Source: Algoriphagus sp. (GTDB lineage Bacteria; Bacteroidota; Bacteroidia; Cytophagales; Cyclobacteriaceae). Taken from it: a stretch of DNA of 64,000 nucleotides. Positions 8,306 through 16,918 of this stretch are shown piece after piece. The first letter of the stretch is position 1, and each line of letters starts with the position of its first letter. The translations under genes and the position numbers were made by a program. The DNA is taken from the NCBI GenBank assembly GCA_029945945.1, contig JAQSDM010000004.1, forward strand, positions 62,001-126,000, given 5' to 3'. The notes below the pieces were generated by a model, which saw nothing but the letters and a program-made list of their open reading frames with translations, was not told the DNA's origin and did not search any database.

Positions 8306-9070
8306 ATGAAAATCATCTCATACAATGTAAATGGAATTCGCTCAGCCATGAGTAAGGGTTTTGTAGATTGGTTGAAGAATTCAAATCCAGATATAATTGG
8401 TTTACAAGAAGTTAAGGCTGAAGAAAACCAAATCGATGCGAATATTTTCAAAGATTTGGGATACGAATTACTTTGGTATCCGGCTCAAAAAAAGGGATAC
8501 AGCGGAGTTGCCATTTTCACCAAAGTGAAACCAAAATCTGTAAAGTACGGAATGGGGCTTGGGAAATATGATGATGAAGGAAGGATACTTCAGGCAGATT
8601 TTGATGGTTTCTCATTTATTTCATCCTACTTTCCATCAGGAACGACTGGAGATGTTCGGCAATCGTTCAAGTATGAGTTTCTGGATGATATCTACGGATA
8701 CATGCAAGATTTGATTAGTGAAAATAAAACGATCATACTTAGCGGCGATTATAACATTTGTCATAAACCGATAGATATCCATAATCCAATCTCTAATAAA
8801 AATAGTTCTGGGTTTCTTCCAGAGGAAAGGGCCTGGATGGATAAGTTCACAGATTCAGGTTTTGTTGACAGTTTTAGAGTATTCAATAACGATCCACACC
8901 ATTATACATGGTGGAGTTATAGATTTAACTGCAGAGCTAAAAACTTGGGTTGGAGAATTGACTATCACATGACAACCAAGGAATTGCAAAACAAATTGAA
9001 AAGCTCTGTAATTTTACCGAACGTAATCCATTCTGATCACTGTCCGATACAGTTAGAAATCGAAGATTAA
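8306..9070 (+). CDS. xth: Exodeoxyribonuclease III (AP endonuclease)
   Basis: Mg-dependent AP endonuclease / 3'-5' exonuclease of base-excision repair, ExoIII/APE1 family. Family motifs are complete in 254 residues: NVNGIRS at 8-14, metal ligand Glu35 in LQEVKA, the catalytic GDYNI motif near 145, and the C-terminal SDH (Asp244-His245). The start follows the previous stop by 3 bp. Confidence 0.93.
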   Translation: MKIISYNVNGIRSAMSKGFVDWLKNSNPDIIGLQEVKAEENQIDANIFKDLGYELLWYPAQKKGYSGVAIFTKVKPKSVKYGMGLGKYDDEGRILQADFDGFSFISSYFPSGTTGDVRQSFKYEFLDDIYGYMQDLISENKTIILSGDYNICHKPIDIHNPISNKNSSGFLPEERAWMDKFTDSGFVDSFRVFNNDPHHYTWWSYRFNCRAKNLGWRIDYHMTTKELQNKLKSSVILPNVIHSDHCPIQLEIED

Positions 9071-9106
9071 AAGTATTATAAGATCCAAGTCATTGAATAA
9101 AGCCAG

Positions 9107-9508
9107 ATGAAGTCTATAAAAATATCAATTCCGTCTCTGATTGAGAACATAAAAATTATCGAAAGTTTTATTGATAATGCTCGAGAAAAATTTGAGATCA
9201 ATGACGATATCTATGGAAATATCATGATCTCGGTAACCGAATGCATCAGCAATGCGATTATTCACGGGAATGAGAGTAATAAGAACAAACTGGTTCACTT
9301 AGAACTTTTAATTGAAGACGAACTTTTGAAATTCATAATTGAAGACGAAGGACAAGGATTTGACTTCAACGAGCAGCAAGATCCAACCGCCCCCGAAAAT
9401 ATTGAAAAGCCTGGGGGAAGAGGGATCTTTTTAATCAAACACTTGAGCGATGATGTAAAATTCGAAGAAGGTGGTAAGAAAACAGTTCTTTCCTTTTACA
9501 TGAATTGA
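9107..9508 (+). CDS. Anti-sigma regulatory factor-type ATPase (RsbW-like Ser/Thr kinase)
   Basis: GHKL-fold ATPase of 133 residues, the size of stand-alone RsbW/SpoIIAB anti-sigma kinases. The N-box ECISNAIIHG (45-54), the G1 box DEGQG (80-84) and the G2 box GGRGI (103-107) are all recognisable. These proteins bind a sigma factor or phosphorylate an STAS anti-sigma antagonist. No sigma factor, STAS protein or PP2C phosphatase is in the window, so the partner is elsewhere. It is followed 6 bp later by ybeY. Confidence 0.85.
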   Translation: MKSIKISIPSLIENIKIIESFIDNAREKFEINDDIYGNIMISVTECISNAIIHGNESNKNKLVHLELLIEDELLKFIIEDEGQGFDFNEQQDPTAPENIEKPGGRGIFLIKHLSDDVKFEEGGKKTVLSFYMN

Positions 9509-9514
9509 TTACAA

Positions 9515-9940
9515 ATGGCTGTTAATTTCTTCACAGAAGACATAAAGTTCAATTTACCCAATAAGTTAAAGAGAAAAGCCTGGCTAAATAATCTAGCTAA
9601 GATTGAAGGCTTCAAGATCGCTGAGCTTAGTTATATCTTCTGCTCAGATGAATATCTACACAAAATGAATCTCGAATATTTAGACCACGATACTCTTACT
9701 GATATTATCACTTTTGATAATTCTGAAAATGAAGGAATAATCGAAGGGGACATCTTCATAAGTATAGAAAGAGTAAGAGATAATGCAAAGCAACTGAACC
9801 TTAGCGAGGAAATTGAATTAAGCAGAGTCATAAGTCACGGACTATTTCATTTGATGGGATACAAAGACAAAACAAAAGCTCAGTCTCTTGAAATGCGGGG
9901 GAAAGAAGAAATTGCAATAGAATTATTTGAAAAAATCTAA
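9515..9940 (+). CDS. ybeY: Endoribonuclease / rRNA maturation factor YbeY
   Basis: Metal-dependent single-strand endoribonuclease for 16S rRNA 3' maturation and ribosome quality control. The 141 residues contain the conserved LDHDTLTDIITFD segment (56-68) and the metal site H-G-L-F-H-L-M-G-Y-K-D: His108, His112 and, where most bacteria have a third His, Asp118. The Asp variant is common in Bacteroidota to my knowledge and is likely functional. The gene ends one base before the first parS-like site. Confidence 0.9.
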   Translation: MAVNFFTEDIKFNLPNKLKRKAWLNNLAKIEGFKIAELSYIFCSDEYLHKMNLEYLDHDTLTDIITFDNSENEGIIEGDIFISIERVRDNAKQLNLSEEIELSRVISHGLFHLMGYKDKTKAQSLEMRGKEEIAIELFEKI

Positions 9941-9941
9941 A

Positions 9942-9957
9942 TGTTTCACGTGAAACA
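9942..9957. other. parS: parS-like ParB binding site, perfect 16-bp palindrome
   Basis: TGTTTCACGTGAAACA is a perfect palindrome identical to the B. subtilis parS consensus. ParB binds such sites near replication origins and spreads to load condensin and orient origins. It lies in the 67-bp gap between ybeY and mnmG, about 4.5 kb from the oriC candidate. Confidence 0.88.
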
Positions 9958-9977
9958 AAATAAGCTCTAAATCGAAT

Positions 9978-9993
9978 AGTTTCACGTGAAACA
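9978..9993. other. parS: Second parS-like site (15/16 match)
   Basis: AGTTTCACGTGAAACA differs from the parS consensus only in the first base; the inner 14 bp form a perfect palindrome. Its centre is 36 bp from the centre of the first site. It lies 15 bp before the mnmG start codon, so bound ParB could affect mnmG expression. Confidence 0.83.
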
Positions 9994-10007
9994 CTAACAT
10001 AAAAATC

Positions 10008-11873
10008 ATGTTTCCAAAATATGATGTAATCGTAGTAGGTGCTGGACACGCTGGTTGCGAAGCCGCACATGCAGCAGCCAAGATGGGCTCATCAGTCCTC
10101 CTTTGTACTATGAACATGAATACCATTGCTCAAATGTCTTGTAACCCTGCTATGGGTGGCGTGGCAAAAGGGCAGATTGTAAGAGAAATTGATGCCTTGG
10201 GCGGAATGTCCGGAATCATATCCGATAAGTCCATGATCCAGTTTCGAATGTTAAACAGATCAAAAGGCCCTGCAATGTGGTCTCCTCGTTGCCAAAGCGA
10301 CCGAATGAGGTTTGCGGAAGAATGGAGATTAGCCCTAGAACACACACCAAATGTGGATTTCTGGCAGGAAATGGTAACCGGATTACTGGTTAAAGATGGA
10401 AGGATAAGAGGAGTCAGAACAGGAATAGGTATTGAGATTGAATCAGAAAGTGTGGTTTTAACCAATGGAACCTTCCTAAATGGAAAAATCCATATTGGAG
10501 AAAAGAATTTTGGCGGTGGAAGGACTGGTGAAGCCGCAGCAAAAGGCATTACCGAACAACTCGTTGAATTAGGGTTCGAAGCAGGAAGAATGAAAACGGG
10601 AACACCGCCAAGAGTTGATGGCCGAAGCCTTGATTATTCTAAAATGGAAGAACAACTTGGTGACGAAAACCCAGAGAAATTCAGTTATTCAGATGAAACT
10701 CAAACCCTGAAAAAACAAAGATCTTGCTGGATAACATATACCAACAAAGACGTTCACTCGACGCTTGAAGAAGGTTTTGACAGGTCTCCAATGTTTAATG
10801 GGAGAATCCAGGGACTTGGCCCGAGATATTGCCCATCTATTGAAGATAAAATCAATCGATTTGCAGAAAGAGACAGACATCAAATCTTTGTAGAACCCGA
10901 AGGATGGGATACAGTTGAAATCTATGTAAATGGATTTTCTACTTCATTGCCTGAAGATGTTCAATACAAAGCATTACGCAAAATTCCAGGATTTGAAAAC
11001 GCGAAAATGTTCAGACCAGGATATGCAATAGAGTATGATTTCTTTCCACCAACTCAGCTTAAATTAACTCTGGAAACTCAGTTACTTGAAAACCTATATT
11101 TCGCAGGTCAAATAAATGGAACCACAGGATATGAAGAAGCGGCTTGTCAGGGTTTGGTAGCTGGAATAAATGCCAGCCTAAAAGTTCAGGAAAAAGATCC
11201 CTTGCTATTAAAAAGATCGGAAGCTTACATCGGCGTTTTGGTGGACGATCTGATCAATAAAGGCACTGAAGAACCTTATAGAATGTTCACTTCCCGGGCA
11301 GAATTCAGATTGTTGCTTCGCCAAGACAATGCAGATTTAAGACTTACACAACTTGGACATCAAATCGGATTAGCATCTGATCCCAGGCTGGACAAAATGC
11401 TGGACAAAAAGAATGATACAGCCCGGTTGATTAATGATCTGAAGCAAAAGAAACTTTCCCCAGAAATGTTTAATGACGGCTTGGAAGGAATTGACACCGC
11501 AGCGATTAAGGAGAAAATTTCTGCTGAAAAATTGCTGAAAAGGCCTCAAATCGGAATCAAAGAACTTCAATCCATGGATTCTGAATTGAAAGATTACTTA
11601 TCTCAATATTCCCAGGAGGTTTTGGAACAAGCAGAAATTCAAATCAAATACGATAGCTATATTGATAAGGAACAGCAAATGGTAGATAAATTATCCAATA
11701 TGGAGAATTATCAGATTCCTCTAAAATTTGATTACCTGGCTATACCAGCTCTGTCAAATGAAGGAAAACAAAAACTTACCAAAATACGCCCTGAAACACT
11801 CGGCCAAGCCTCCAGAATAAGTGGTGTTTCTCCTGCCGATTTATCCATAATCACTGTTTACTTGGGGAGATGA
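10008..11873 (+). CDS. mnmG: tRNA uridine-5-carboxymethylaminomethyl(34) synthesis protein MnmG (GidA)
   Basis: FAD-dependent subunit of the MnmE-MnmG complex that installs the cmnm5 group on wobble uridine 34 of several tRNAs. The 621 residues start with the FAD Rossmann motif GAGHAGCEA (11-19), followed by the family segments NPAMGG and IVREIDALGG, and end with the helical C-terminal tRNA-binding domain containing LSNEGKQKL. Two parS-like sites precede it. In many bacteria gidA lies beside the replication origin, in line with the oriC candidate 2.6 kb downstream. The next start codon comes 1 bp after its stop. Confidence 0.97.
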   Translation: MFPKYDVIVVGAGHAGCEAAHAAAKMGSSVLLCTMNMNTIAQMSCNPAMGGVAKGQIVREIDALGGMSGIISDKSMIQFRMLNRSKGPAMWSPRCQSDRMRFAEEWRLALEHTPNVDFWQEMVTGLLVKDGRIRGVRTGIGIEIESESVVLTNGTFLNGKIHIGEKNFGGGRTGEAAAKGITEQLVELGFEAGRMKTGTPPRVDGRSLDYSKMEEQLGDENPEKFSYSDETQTLKKQRSCWITYTNKDVHSTLEEGFDRSPMFNGRIQGLGPRYCPSIEDKINRFAERDRHQIFVEPEGWDTVEIYVNGFSTSLPEDVQYKALRKIPGFENAKMFRPGYAIEYDFFPPTQLKLTLETQLLENLYFAGQINGTTGYEEAACQGLVAGINASLKVQEKDPLLLKRSEAYIGVLVDDLINKGTEEPYRMFTSRAEFRLLLRQDNADLRLTQLGHQIGLASDPRLDKMLDKKNDTARLINDLKQKKLSPEMFNDGLEGIDTAAIKEKISAEKLLKRPQIGIKELQSMDSELKDYLSQYSQEVLEQAEIQIKYDSYIDKEQQMVDKLSNMENYQIPLKFDYLAIPALSNEGKQKLTKIRPETLGQASRISGVSPADLSIITVYLGR

Positions 11874-11874
11874 A

Positions 11875-12771
11875 ATGATAGAAAGATTGAATAAATGCCC
11901 ACTCTGTAAAAGTGGGCTTTTTCTTAATAAGCAGGAAATTAAAGATCATGCAGTAAGCAAGGAAAGCTTCATTATTTGTAAATGTTCGAAGTGCAGTTTG
12001 CTTTTTACAAATCCGAGACCAGACGCAGAATCTATCGCTCCTTATTATGATTTTCCGGAATACTTCTCTCATGAAGACAAGGCTAAAAATCTTACTCAGT
12101 TAATCTATCAAAAAGTAAGAAACTACTCAGTTAAGAAAAAAGTAAAACAACTATCTGCACTTCATAAAAAGGGAAGAATCCTCGATTATGGATGTGGTAC
12201 GGGAGCATTGCTGTCAGAAGCGAAAAATCAAGGATGGAAGGTTGCCGGTATAGAACCAAACTCAAAAGCCAGAACTCAGGCTAATCTCAAATTAAAGGGG
12301 AAAGTTAAGGAAACTCTGCATGACCTGTCTAAAGACAAAAAGTTTGATATCATCACACTATTTCATGTTTTAGAGCATATCCATGACATGAAAAAGACGG
12401 TGAAATCACTGATAAAATCCTTAAATTCAGATGGTTACATACTTATTGCAGTTCCAAACCCCGAGTCTTGGGATGCTCATAAATATGGAACATTTTGGGC
12501 TGGCTGGGATGTCCCAAGACACCTCTATCATTTCGATTTGAGCGCAATGGAAAATTTCGCTGAAATATTTGACTTATCACTCGTTGGAATAAAACCAATG
12601 AAGTTTGATAGTTACTATGTCTCCTTACTTTCCGAAAGTTATCTTGGCCCAAATCAAAATTTACTATCCAGATATTTCAAAGCTTTCTTTTCAGGAAGAA
12701 AATCTAATCAGGAAGCGAAAAGAAAACCGGGAAATCATTCCAGCAACTTGTTCATTTTTAAAAAGAAGTGA
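11875..12771 (+). CDS. Class I SAM-dependent methyltransferase with N-terminal Cys4 motif
   Basis: A 298-residue protein with an N-terminal zinc-ribbon-like pair (Cys8-x2-Cys11 and Cys37-x2-Cys40) followed by a UbiG-like methyltransferase domain: SAM motif I LDYGCGTG at about 103-110 and HVLEHI near 165. Family members with this layout often act in sugar or cell-surface metabolite methylation, but substrate cannot be assigned here. It starts 1 bp after mnmG and its stop overlaps the GTG start of the next gene by 4 bases, so it is translationally coupled. Confidence 0.82.
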   Translation: MIERLNKCPLCKSGLFLNKQEIKDHAVSKESFIICKCSKCSLLFTNPRPDAESIAPYYDFPEYFSHEDKAKNLTQLIYQKVRNYSVKKKVKQLSALHKKGRILDYGCGTGALLSEAKNQGWKVAGIEPNSKARTQANLKLKGKVKETLHDLSKDKKFDIITLFHVLEHIHDMKKTVKSLIKSLNSDGYILIAVPNPESWDAHKYGTFWAGWDVPRHLYHFDLSAMENFAEIFDLSLVGIKPMKFDSYYVSLLSESYLGPNQNLLSRYFKAFFSGRKSNQEAKRKPGNHSSNLFIFKKK

Positions 12772-14456
12772 AATTATTTAACTCATTTATCCTCGTTCTT
12801 TTTACAGTGCTTGCTGCGGCTTGCGCAAAGCAAAGCACTCCAATGGGAGGGCCAAGAGATGAAGACCCCCCAAGAGTCATTGAAATGCTTCCTGCAAATC
12901 AAAGTGTGAATATAAAGCCAGAGGATATTCTTATCACTTTTGATGAATACATCGAACTCGATAATGCCGCCAAAAACATCATTATCACTCCGAGGATTAA
13001 CAAGGATGAAATTGAAATCACGGCACTTAAGAATACGTTAAGCATCATTCTAAATCAGGAACTTGAAGATAGCACCACTTATGTTTTCAACTTCCAAAAG
13101 TCCGTTGCAGATCTTTCCGAAGGAAATCCTGTAGAAAATCTAAAATTGGTGTTTTCGACAGGAAATACCATCGACAGCCTTTCTTTTAGCGGCAATGTCA
13201 ACTATTATTTTCCCGACGAGCAAGATAAATTCGAGGATATCATAATAGGGATTTATCCGGCATCAGATACAACAAACGTTTTTACTGCCCAGCCATACTA
13301 TTTATCAGAAACGGACAGTACCGGAAAGTTTATCATCAACAATATTAAACCCGGTAATTACAAAGCATATGCTTGGAGAGACGATAACAGTAACCTGAAA
13401 GCCGAATTTAAAACGGAAGCTTTTGACTTCATTTTGGATACCATTTCTATACAAGAAAATATAGAAAATGTAATTTTCAATCTGGCAAAAGGAGACCAAA
13501 CACCAATTAAACTCACAAGATCAGCAGTAACAGGAAGAAATTATGATCTGATATTCAATAAAGAACCTGAAGATATCAAACTCACAAACGAGGAATTAGG
13601 AAAGAGCATTTTTTACAGCACAGGAGATAAGAGAATCAAACTTTACTCTAAAAGCGCAAGATTAGATAGTTTACTTTTCACCATAAATATCAAAGATTCA
13701 GTAGGTTATCAGGTCGATACAACGATTTGGGCCAAATTTCCGGAAAGCGAAAGAAAGCCTGAAAAAATTACAATCTCAGCGAATTCAGGAAAAAGCTTCT
13801 ACCAAACGCTACCAATTGAGCTCACCTTCAATAAGCCTTTAAGCACCATTAAAACAGATTCATTATTCATTACTTACGATACAGCATCCCGAATACAGAT
13901 CATGCCTGAAATGCTCTCTTTTGAGGATTCACTTCGCAGAACCAAGCTACTTTTAAAAATACCAATCCCTGACTCCATCGCTTTCGAGATATTTACAATT
14001 AAAGCTGCCGATTCAACTTTCTTTGATATTGAAGACCAGTTCAATGAAAAGGAGTTTACAGCTAACTATAAAAAACTAAAACGAGACGCACTGGCAGATG
14101 CAGTTTCAGGCAGAATTGAAGGCACAGCTGGACCATTTATCGTCCAACTATTGAATGCAAAAGGAGAAATAAACAGAGAAATTTTTCTTACGAATCAGAA
14201 TACTTTTCAATTCTTATTGGTGGAACCCGGAACCTATAGAATCCGGGTAATCATCGATACAAATAACAATAAACGATGGGATCCATCGAACTTCTCAGAA
14301 GGACGATATGCGGAACAAGTATTCTATTTCACAGACCCTGCAACCGGAAAAAAAGAGATCATTTTAAGAGGAGGCTGGACTCTGGAAGACCAAAATATCC
14401 CAGTTCCACCCAAAACCGGGATACCAAATCAGGAAAAATCTTCAGTGGATAACTGA
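12768..14456 (+). CDS. Ig-like domain lipoprotein (SbsA/Big_5-type)
   Basis: A 562-residue exported lipoprotein beginning at a GTG (12768). The signal ends in LAAAC, with the lipidated Cys19. Directly after it comes a Bacteroidota-typical segment (GGPRDEDPP, about residues 27-35) and a bacterial Ig-like/SbsA domain (PANQSVNIKPEDILITFDEYIEL) to about residue 115; the rest is beta-rich, and the C-terminal part has a GTYRIRVIIDTNNN segment like a carboxypeptidase-regulatory/prealbumin-like fold. Function unknown; anchored in the envelope. Its 3' end carries the first of the DnaA-box-like sequences of the oriC candidate. Confidence 0.85.
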   Translation: MKLFNSFILVLFTVLAAACAKQSTPMGGPRDEDPPRVIEMLPANQSVNIKPEDILITFDEYIELDNAAKNIIITPRINKDEIEITALKNTLSIILNQELEDSTTYVFNFQKSVADLSEGNPVENLKLVFSTGNTIDSLSFSGNVNYYFPDEQDKFEDIIIGIYPASDTTNVFTAQPYYLSETDSTGKFIINNIKPGNYKAYAWRDDNSNLKAEFKTEAFDFILDTISIQENIENVIFNLAKGDQTPIKLTRSAVTGRNYDLIFNKEPEDIKLTNEELGKSIFYSTGDKRIKLYSKSARLDSLLFTINIKDSVGYQVDTTIWAKFPESERKPEKITISANSGKSFYQTLPIELTFNKPLSTIKTDSLFITYDTASRIQIMPEMLSFEDSLRRTKLLLKIPIPDSIAFEIFTIKAADSTFFDIEDQFNEKEFTANYKKLKRDALADAVSGRIEGTAGPFIVQLLNAKGEINREIFLTNQNTFQFLLVEPGTYRIRVIIDTNNNKRWDPSNFSEGRYAEQVFYFTDPATGKKEIILRGGWTLEDQNIPVPPKTGIPNQEKSSVDN

Positions 14457-14907
14457 TTATTTTCAGTGGATAAGAATGGATAAGTTTTGGATAAAATGAG
14501 CCCAAACAGGTTTGAATGTCAAAATCTTAAACCTTAGAATAAATACGTGGATAAGCCAAAGATTGTCCACGTTCCGAAATCAAGTAATCCACAGAAGGGT
14601 TAGACACATTTGAAAACAATCGGTATTCCCCAAAAATTGATCAAAATACGTAATCATTCCATTTTCAAACATTTACATGTGGAAAAAGATGGTATAACCT
14701 GTTTAAACAAAACAGGTAAGCATCTCAAAATTGGTGATAGATTTTTTCACTGAGTTTGTCCACAAATCCACACCCTTAATAACCTTAATAGATTTTTTAT
14801 TTAAATAATATATTAAAGATATTAAGCTGTGGAAACTGTGGAAAAGCAGCTTTTGCGAATCAGATTCCTATTTGCTAATATTATGAGCAAGCCGTCAAAT
14901 AACCCAA
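14444..14907. other. oriC: Candidate chromosomal replication origin (oriC)
   Basis: This 451-bp gap has no gene. It holds about eleven 9-mers resembling the DnaA box TTATCCACA. Within one mismatch: 14444-14452, 14465-14473, 14486-14494, 14546-14554 (TGTGGATAA orientation), 14585-14593, 14756-14764 (forward), 14678-14686 and 14837-14845 (TGTGGAAAA). With two mismatches: 14475-14483, 14563-14571, 14828-14836. None is perfect. An AT-rich stretch at 14773-14826 (TTAATA/TTTAAATAATATATTAAAG-type), next to a box pair, is a good unwinding element. Two parS sites lie 4.5 kb away. What else it could be: a plain A+T-rich promoter region for the acyl-CoA ligase, but the box density argues against that alone. 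Confidence 0.75.
14773..14826. other. AT-rich putative DNA unwinding element of the oriC candidate
   Basis: 54 bp almost free of G and C lie between the DnaA-box pair at 14756-14772 and the pair at 14828-14845. This placement beside boxes is what is expected of a duplex unwinding element. I tried to fit DnaA-trio repeats beside the box and found no convincing run. Confidence 0.5.
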
Positions 14908-16656
14908 ATGAAACCTTCTCGCCTTTTTGACTTAATCCCGTATCAAATTTCGAACTATGATAAAGAAGTGGCTTTGGCAAGGAAAGAAAATGGTGAGTGG
15001 ATTACTTACTCTTCAAGAGATTTAAAAGAAGTAACTGAAAATCTAAGTTTAGCTTTATTAAATGCCGGAATCACCGCTGGGGACAAAGTCGCCATCATTT
15101 CCAACAACCGCCCGGAATGGAATTTTGTAGATTTTGCCCTTATGCAAATAGGGGCAATTTCTGTTCCGATGTACCCTACAATTACTTCAGAGGATTATCT
15201 CTACATTTTTGATCACGCTGAGGTTAAAATGATTTTTGTTGACGATCAGGACATTTTTGACAAGGCAAGGCCAGTTGCCGGGGATAGAAAAATCTACACG
15301 TTTGATACAATCGCAGGAGCTGATTATTGGATGGATTTGCTGGAAACCGGTAAAGATGGTAACCTGGCAAATTTGGAAAATGCAAAATCCAAAGTAAAAC
15401 CAGAAGATCTTTTTACAATCATTTATACTTCAGGTACTACAGGAAGGCCAAAGGGGGTGATGCTGACGCATAACAATGTGATCTCAAATGTTGCCTCAGT
15501 AGCAGAGATCATGACTCCTCCAGCAGGAACTTCCAAAGTTTTAAGCTTCCTTCCTCTTTGTCATATTTACGAGAGAGCTGGTTCCTTTGCTTTTATATAC
15601 ATGGGTTACTCGATTTACTATGCTGAAAGCCTGGAAACTATCGGAGAAAATCTAAAAGAAATCAAACCTCAACTCTTCGATACTGTTCCCCGACTTCTGG
15701 AGAAAATTTATGACAAGATTGTAGCGAAAGGATACGAGTTGAAAGGCGTCAAAAAAAACCTTTTCTTTTGGGCGTTGAATCTCGGACTGAAGTATGACCC
15801 GGCAAAAGATATGGGTGCCCTGTATGATTTTCAACTCAAGCTTGCCAACAAGCTAATTTTCTCAAAATGGAGAGAAGCATTGGGTGGAAATATTTTACAA
15901 ATTAATTCCGGAGCCTCAGCACTTCAGCCTCGATTAGCCAGGATTTTTTGGGCCGCAGGTATTAAAATTTGTGAGGGTTATGGCCTGACTGAAACATCAC
16001 CGGTCGTTTCCGCTTCGATCCCAACTAATGAAGGAATGCGAATAGGGTATGTTGGGAAAATTGTAAAAGATGTTCAGGTGAAAATCGCTCCCGATGGCGA
16101 GATTCTGGTCAAAGGACCTAATGTTATGCAAGGTTATTATAAGGAACCAGAAATGACGGCAGAGGTGATTCAAAATGGCTGGTTTCACACCGGAGATATA
16201 GGAGAGCTCGATGGCGAATACCTGAAAATCACAGACCGGAAAAAGGAAATGTTTAAAACTTCCGGTGGAAAGTATATTGCTCCCCAAGTAATGGAAAACA
16301 GATTCAAAGAATCCATTCTGATAGAGCAACTAATGGTTGTCGGAGATGGAAAAAATTACCCTGCGGCATTGATTGTTCCTAGTTTTGAAGCTCTGAGAGA
16401 ATACTGTAAACGAAAAGAGATTGTTTACACAATTGATGCGGAAATGGCCAAACATCCGGAAATTGTTGAAAAGCTTCAAAGTGAAGTAAATGAAATGAAC
16501 AAGTATTTTGGAAAATGGGAACAAATAAAGCGCTTCAAATTACTGGATCAGCCATGGGGGATTGAAACAGGTGAGCTGACTCCTACGATGAAACTCAAGC
16601 GAAAAGTTATTTATCAAAAATATCTGAAGGAAATCGAAGAAATCTACCAGGCTTAA
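14908..16656 (+). CDS. Long-chain fatty acid--CoA ligase (AMP-forming)
   Basis: ATP-dependent acyl-activating enzyme of the ANL superfamily, converting fatty acids to acyl-CoA via acyl-AMP. The 582 residues contain the P-loop YTSGTTGRPKG (173-183), the adenine-binding region YGLTET and the hinge GWFHTGDIG followed by TDRKKEMFKTSGGKYI with its C-terminal lysine. It resembles FadD15/bubblegum-type ligases. It precedes the MarR-fadNAE operon and presumably feeds it. The stop codon is inside the loop of its own terminator hairpin. Confidence 0.92.
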   Translation: MKPSRLFDLIPYQISNYDKEVALARKENGEWITYSSRDLKEVTENLSLALLNAGITAGDKVAIISNNRPEWNFVDFALMQIGAISVPMYPTITSEDYLYIFDHAEVKMIFVDDQDIFDKARPVAGDRKIYTFDTIAGADYWMDLLETGKDGNLANLENAKSKVKPEDLFTIIYTSGTTGRPKGVMLTHNNVISNVASVAEIMTPPAGTSKVLSFLPLCHIYERAGSFAFIYMGYSIYYAESLETIGENLKEIKPQLFDTVPRLLEKIYDKIVAKGYELKGVKKNLFFWALNLGLKYDPAKDMGALYDFQLKLANKLIFSKWREALGGNILQINSGASALQPRLARIFWAAGIKICEGYGLTETSPVVSASIPTNEGMRIGYVGKIVKDVQVKIAPDGEILVKGPNVMQGYYKEPEMTAEVIQNGWFHTGDIGELDGEYLKITDRKKEMFKTSGGKYIAPQVMENRFKESILIEQLMVVGDGKNYPAALIVPSFEALREYCKRKEIVYTIDAEMAKHPEIVEKLQSEVNEMNKYFGKWEQIKRFKLLDQPWGIETGELTPTMKLKRKVIYQKYLKEIEEIYQA

Positions 16657-16675
16657 GAGCCTGGTTTTTTTATTT
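16646..16675 (+). terminator. Rho-independent terminator of the acyl-CoA ligase gene
   Basis: 7-bp stem ACCAGGC/GCCTGGT (16646-16652 and 16659-16665) with a 6-nt loop and a following T-run. The ligase stop codon TAA (16654-16656) is in the loop. Confidence 0.8.
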
Positions 16676-16827
16676 GTGGGAAAGGGAAATTTTTTTACAA
16701 ATCGAGGTTGGAAAGAAAGTTCTGATTTAACAGGAGTTTGTGCTTTTAATTCTGAATATAAATGCAGAATTCGGAACCACTGATTTATTTTATCGAAAAA
16801 AGACGGTGACACAATTTTTAATTTGTG

Positions 16828-16837
16828 ATGCATGCAT
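16828..16837. promoter_or_regulatory. Upstream ATGCATGCAT palindrome, candidate MarR operator
   Basis: ATGCATGCAT lies 82 bp before the MarR gene and is repeated 29 bp further on. Palindromic pairs upstream of a MarR gene are typical autoregulatory operators; binding is inferred. Confidence 0.5.
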
Positions 16838-16854
16838 AACTTTTTTTCAATATA

Positions 16855-16868
16855 GTATGCATGCATAC
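16855..16868. promoter_or_regulatory. Downstream GTATGCATGCATAC palindrome, candidate MarR operator
   Basis: A perfect 14-bp palindrome containing the same ATGCATGCAT core as the site at 16828, spaced 29 bp centre to centre (just under three helical turns). It is 50 bp before the MarR start codon and the best candidate for the regulator's own operator. Confidence 0.58.
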
Positions 16869-16918
16869 ATTATTTTTTCTTACATTAGAATTCAATAAAA
16901 TGGAGATAATCAGCGCGT

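Noticed and set aside
14756-14826. DnaA-trio elements beside the DnaA boxes
   Set aside because: Reading the bases in all three phases gives no convincing run of trios; only isolated TTA/CTT steps.
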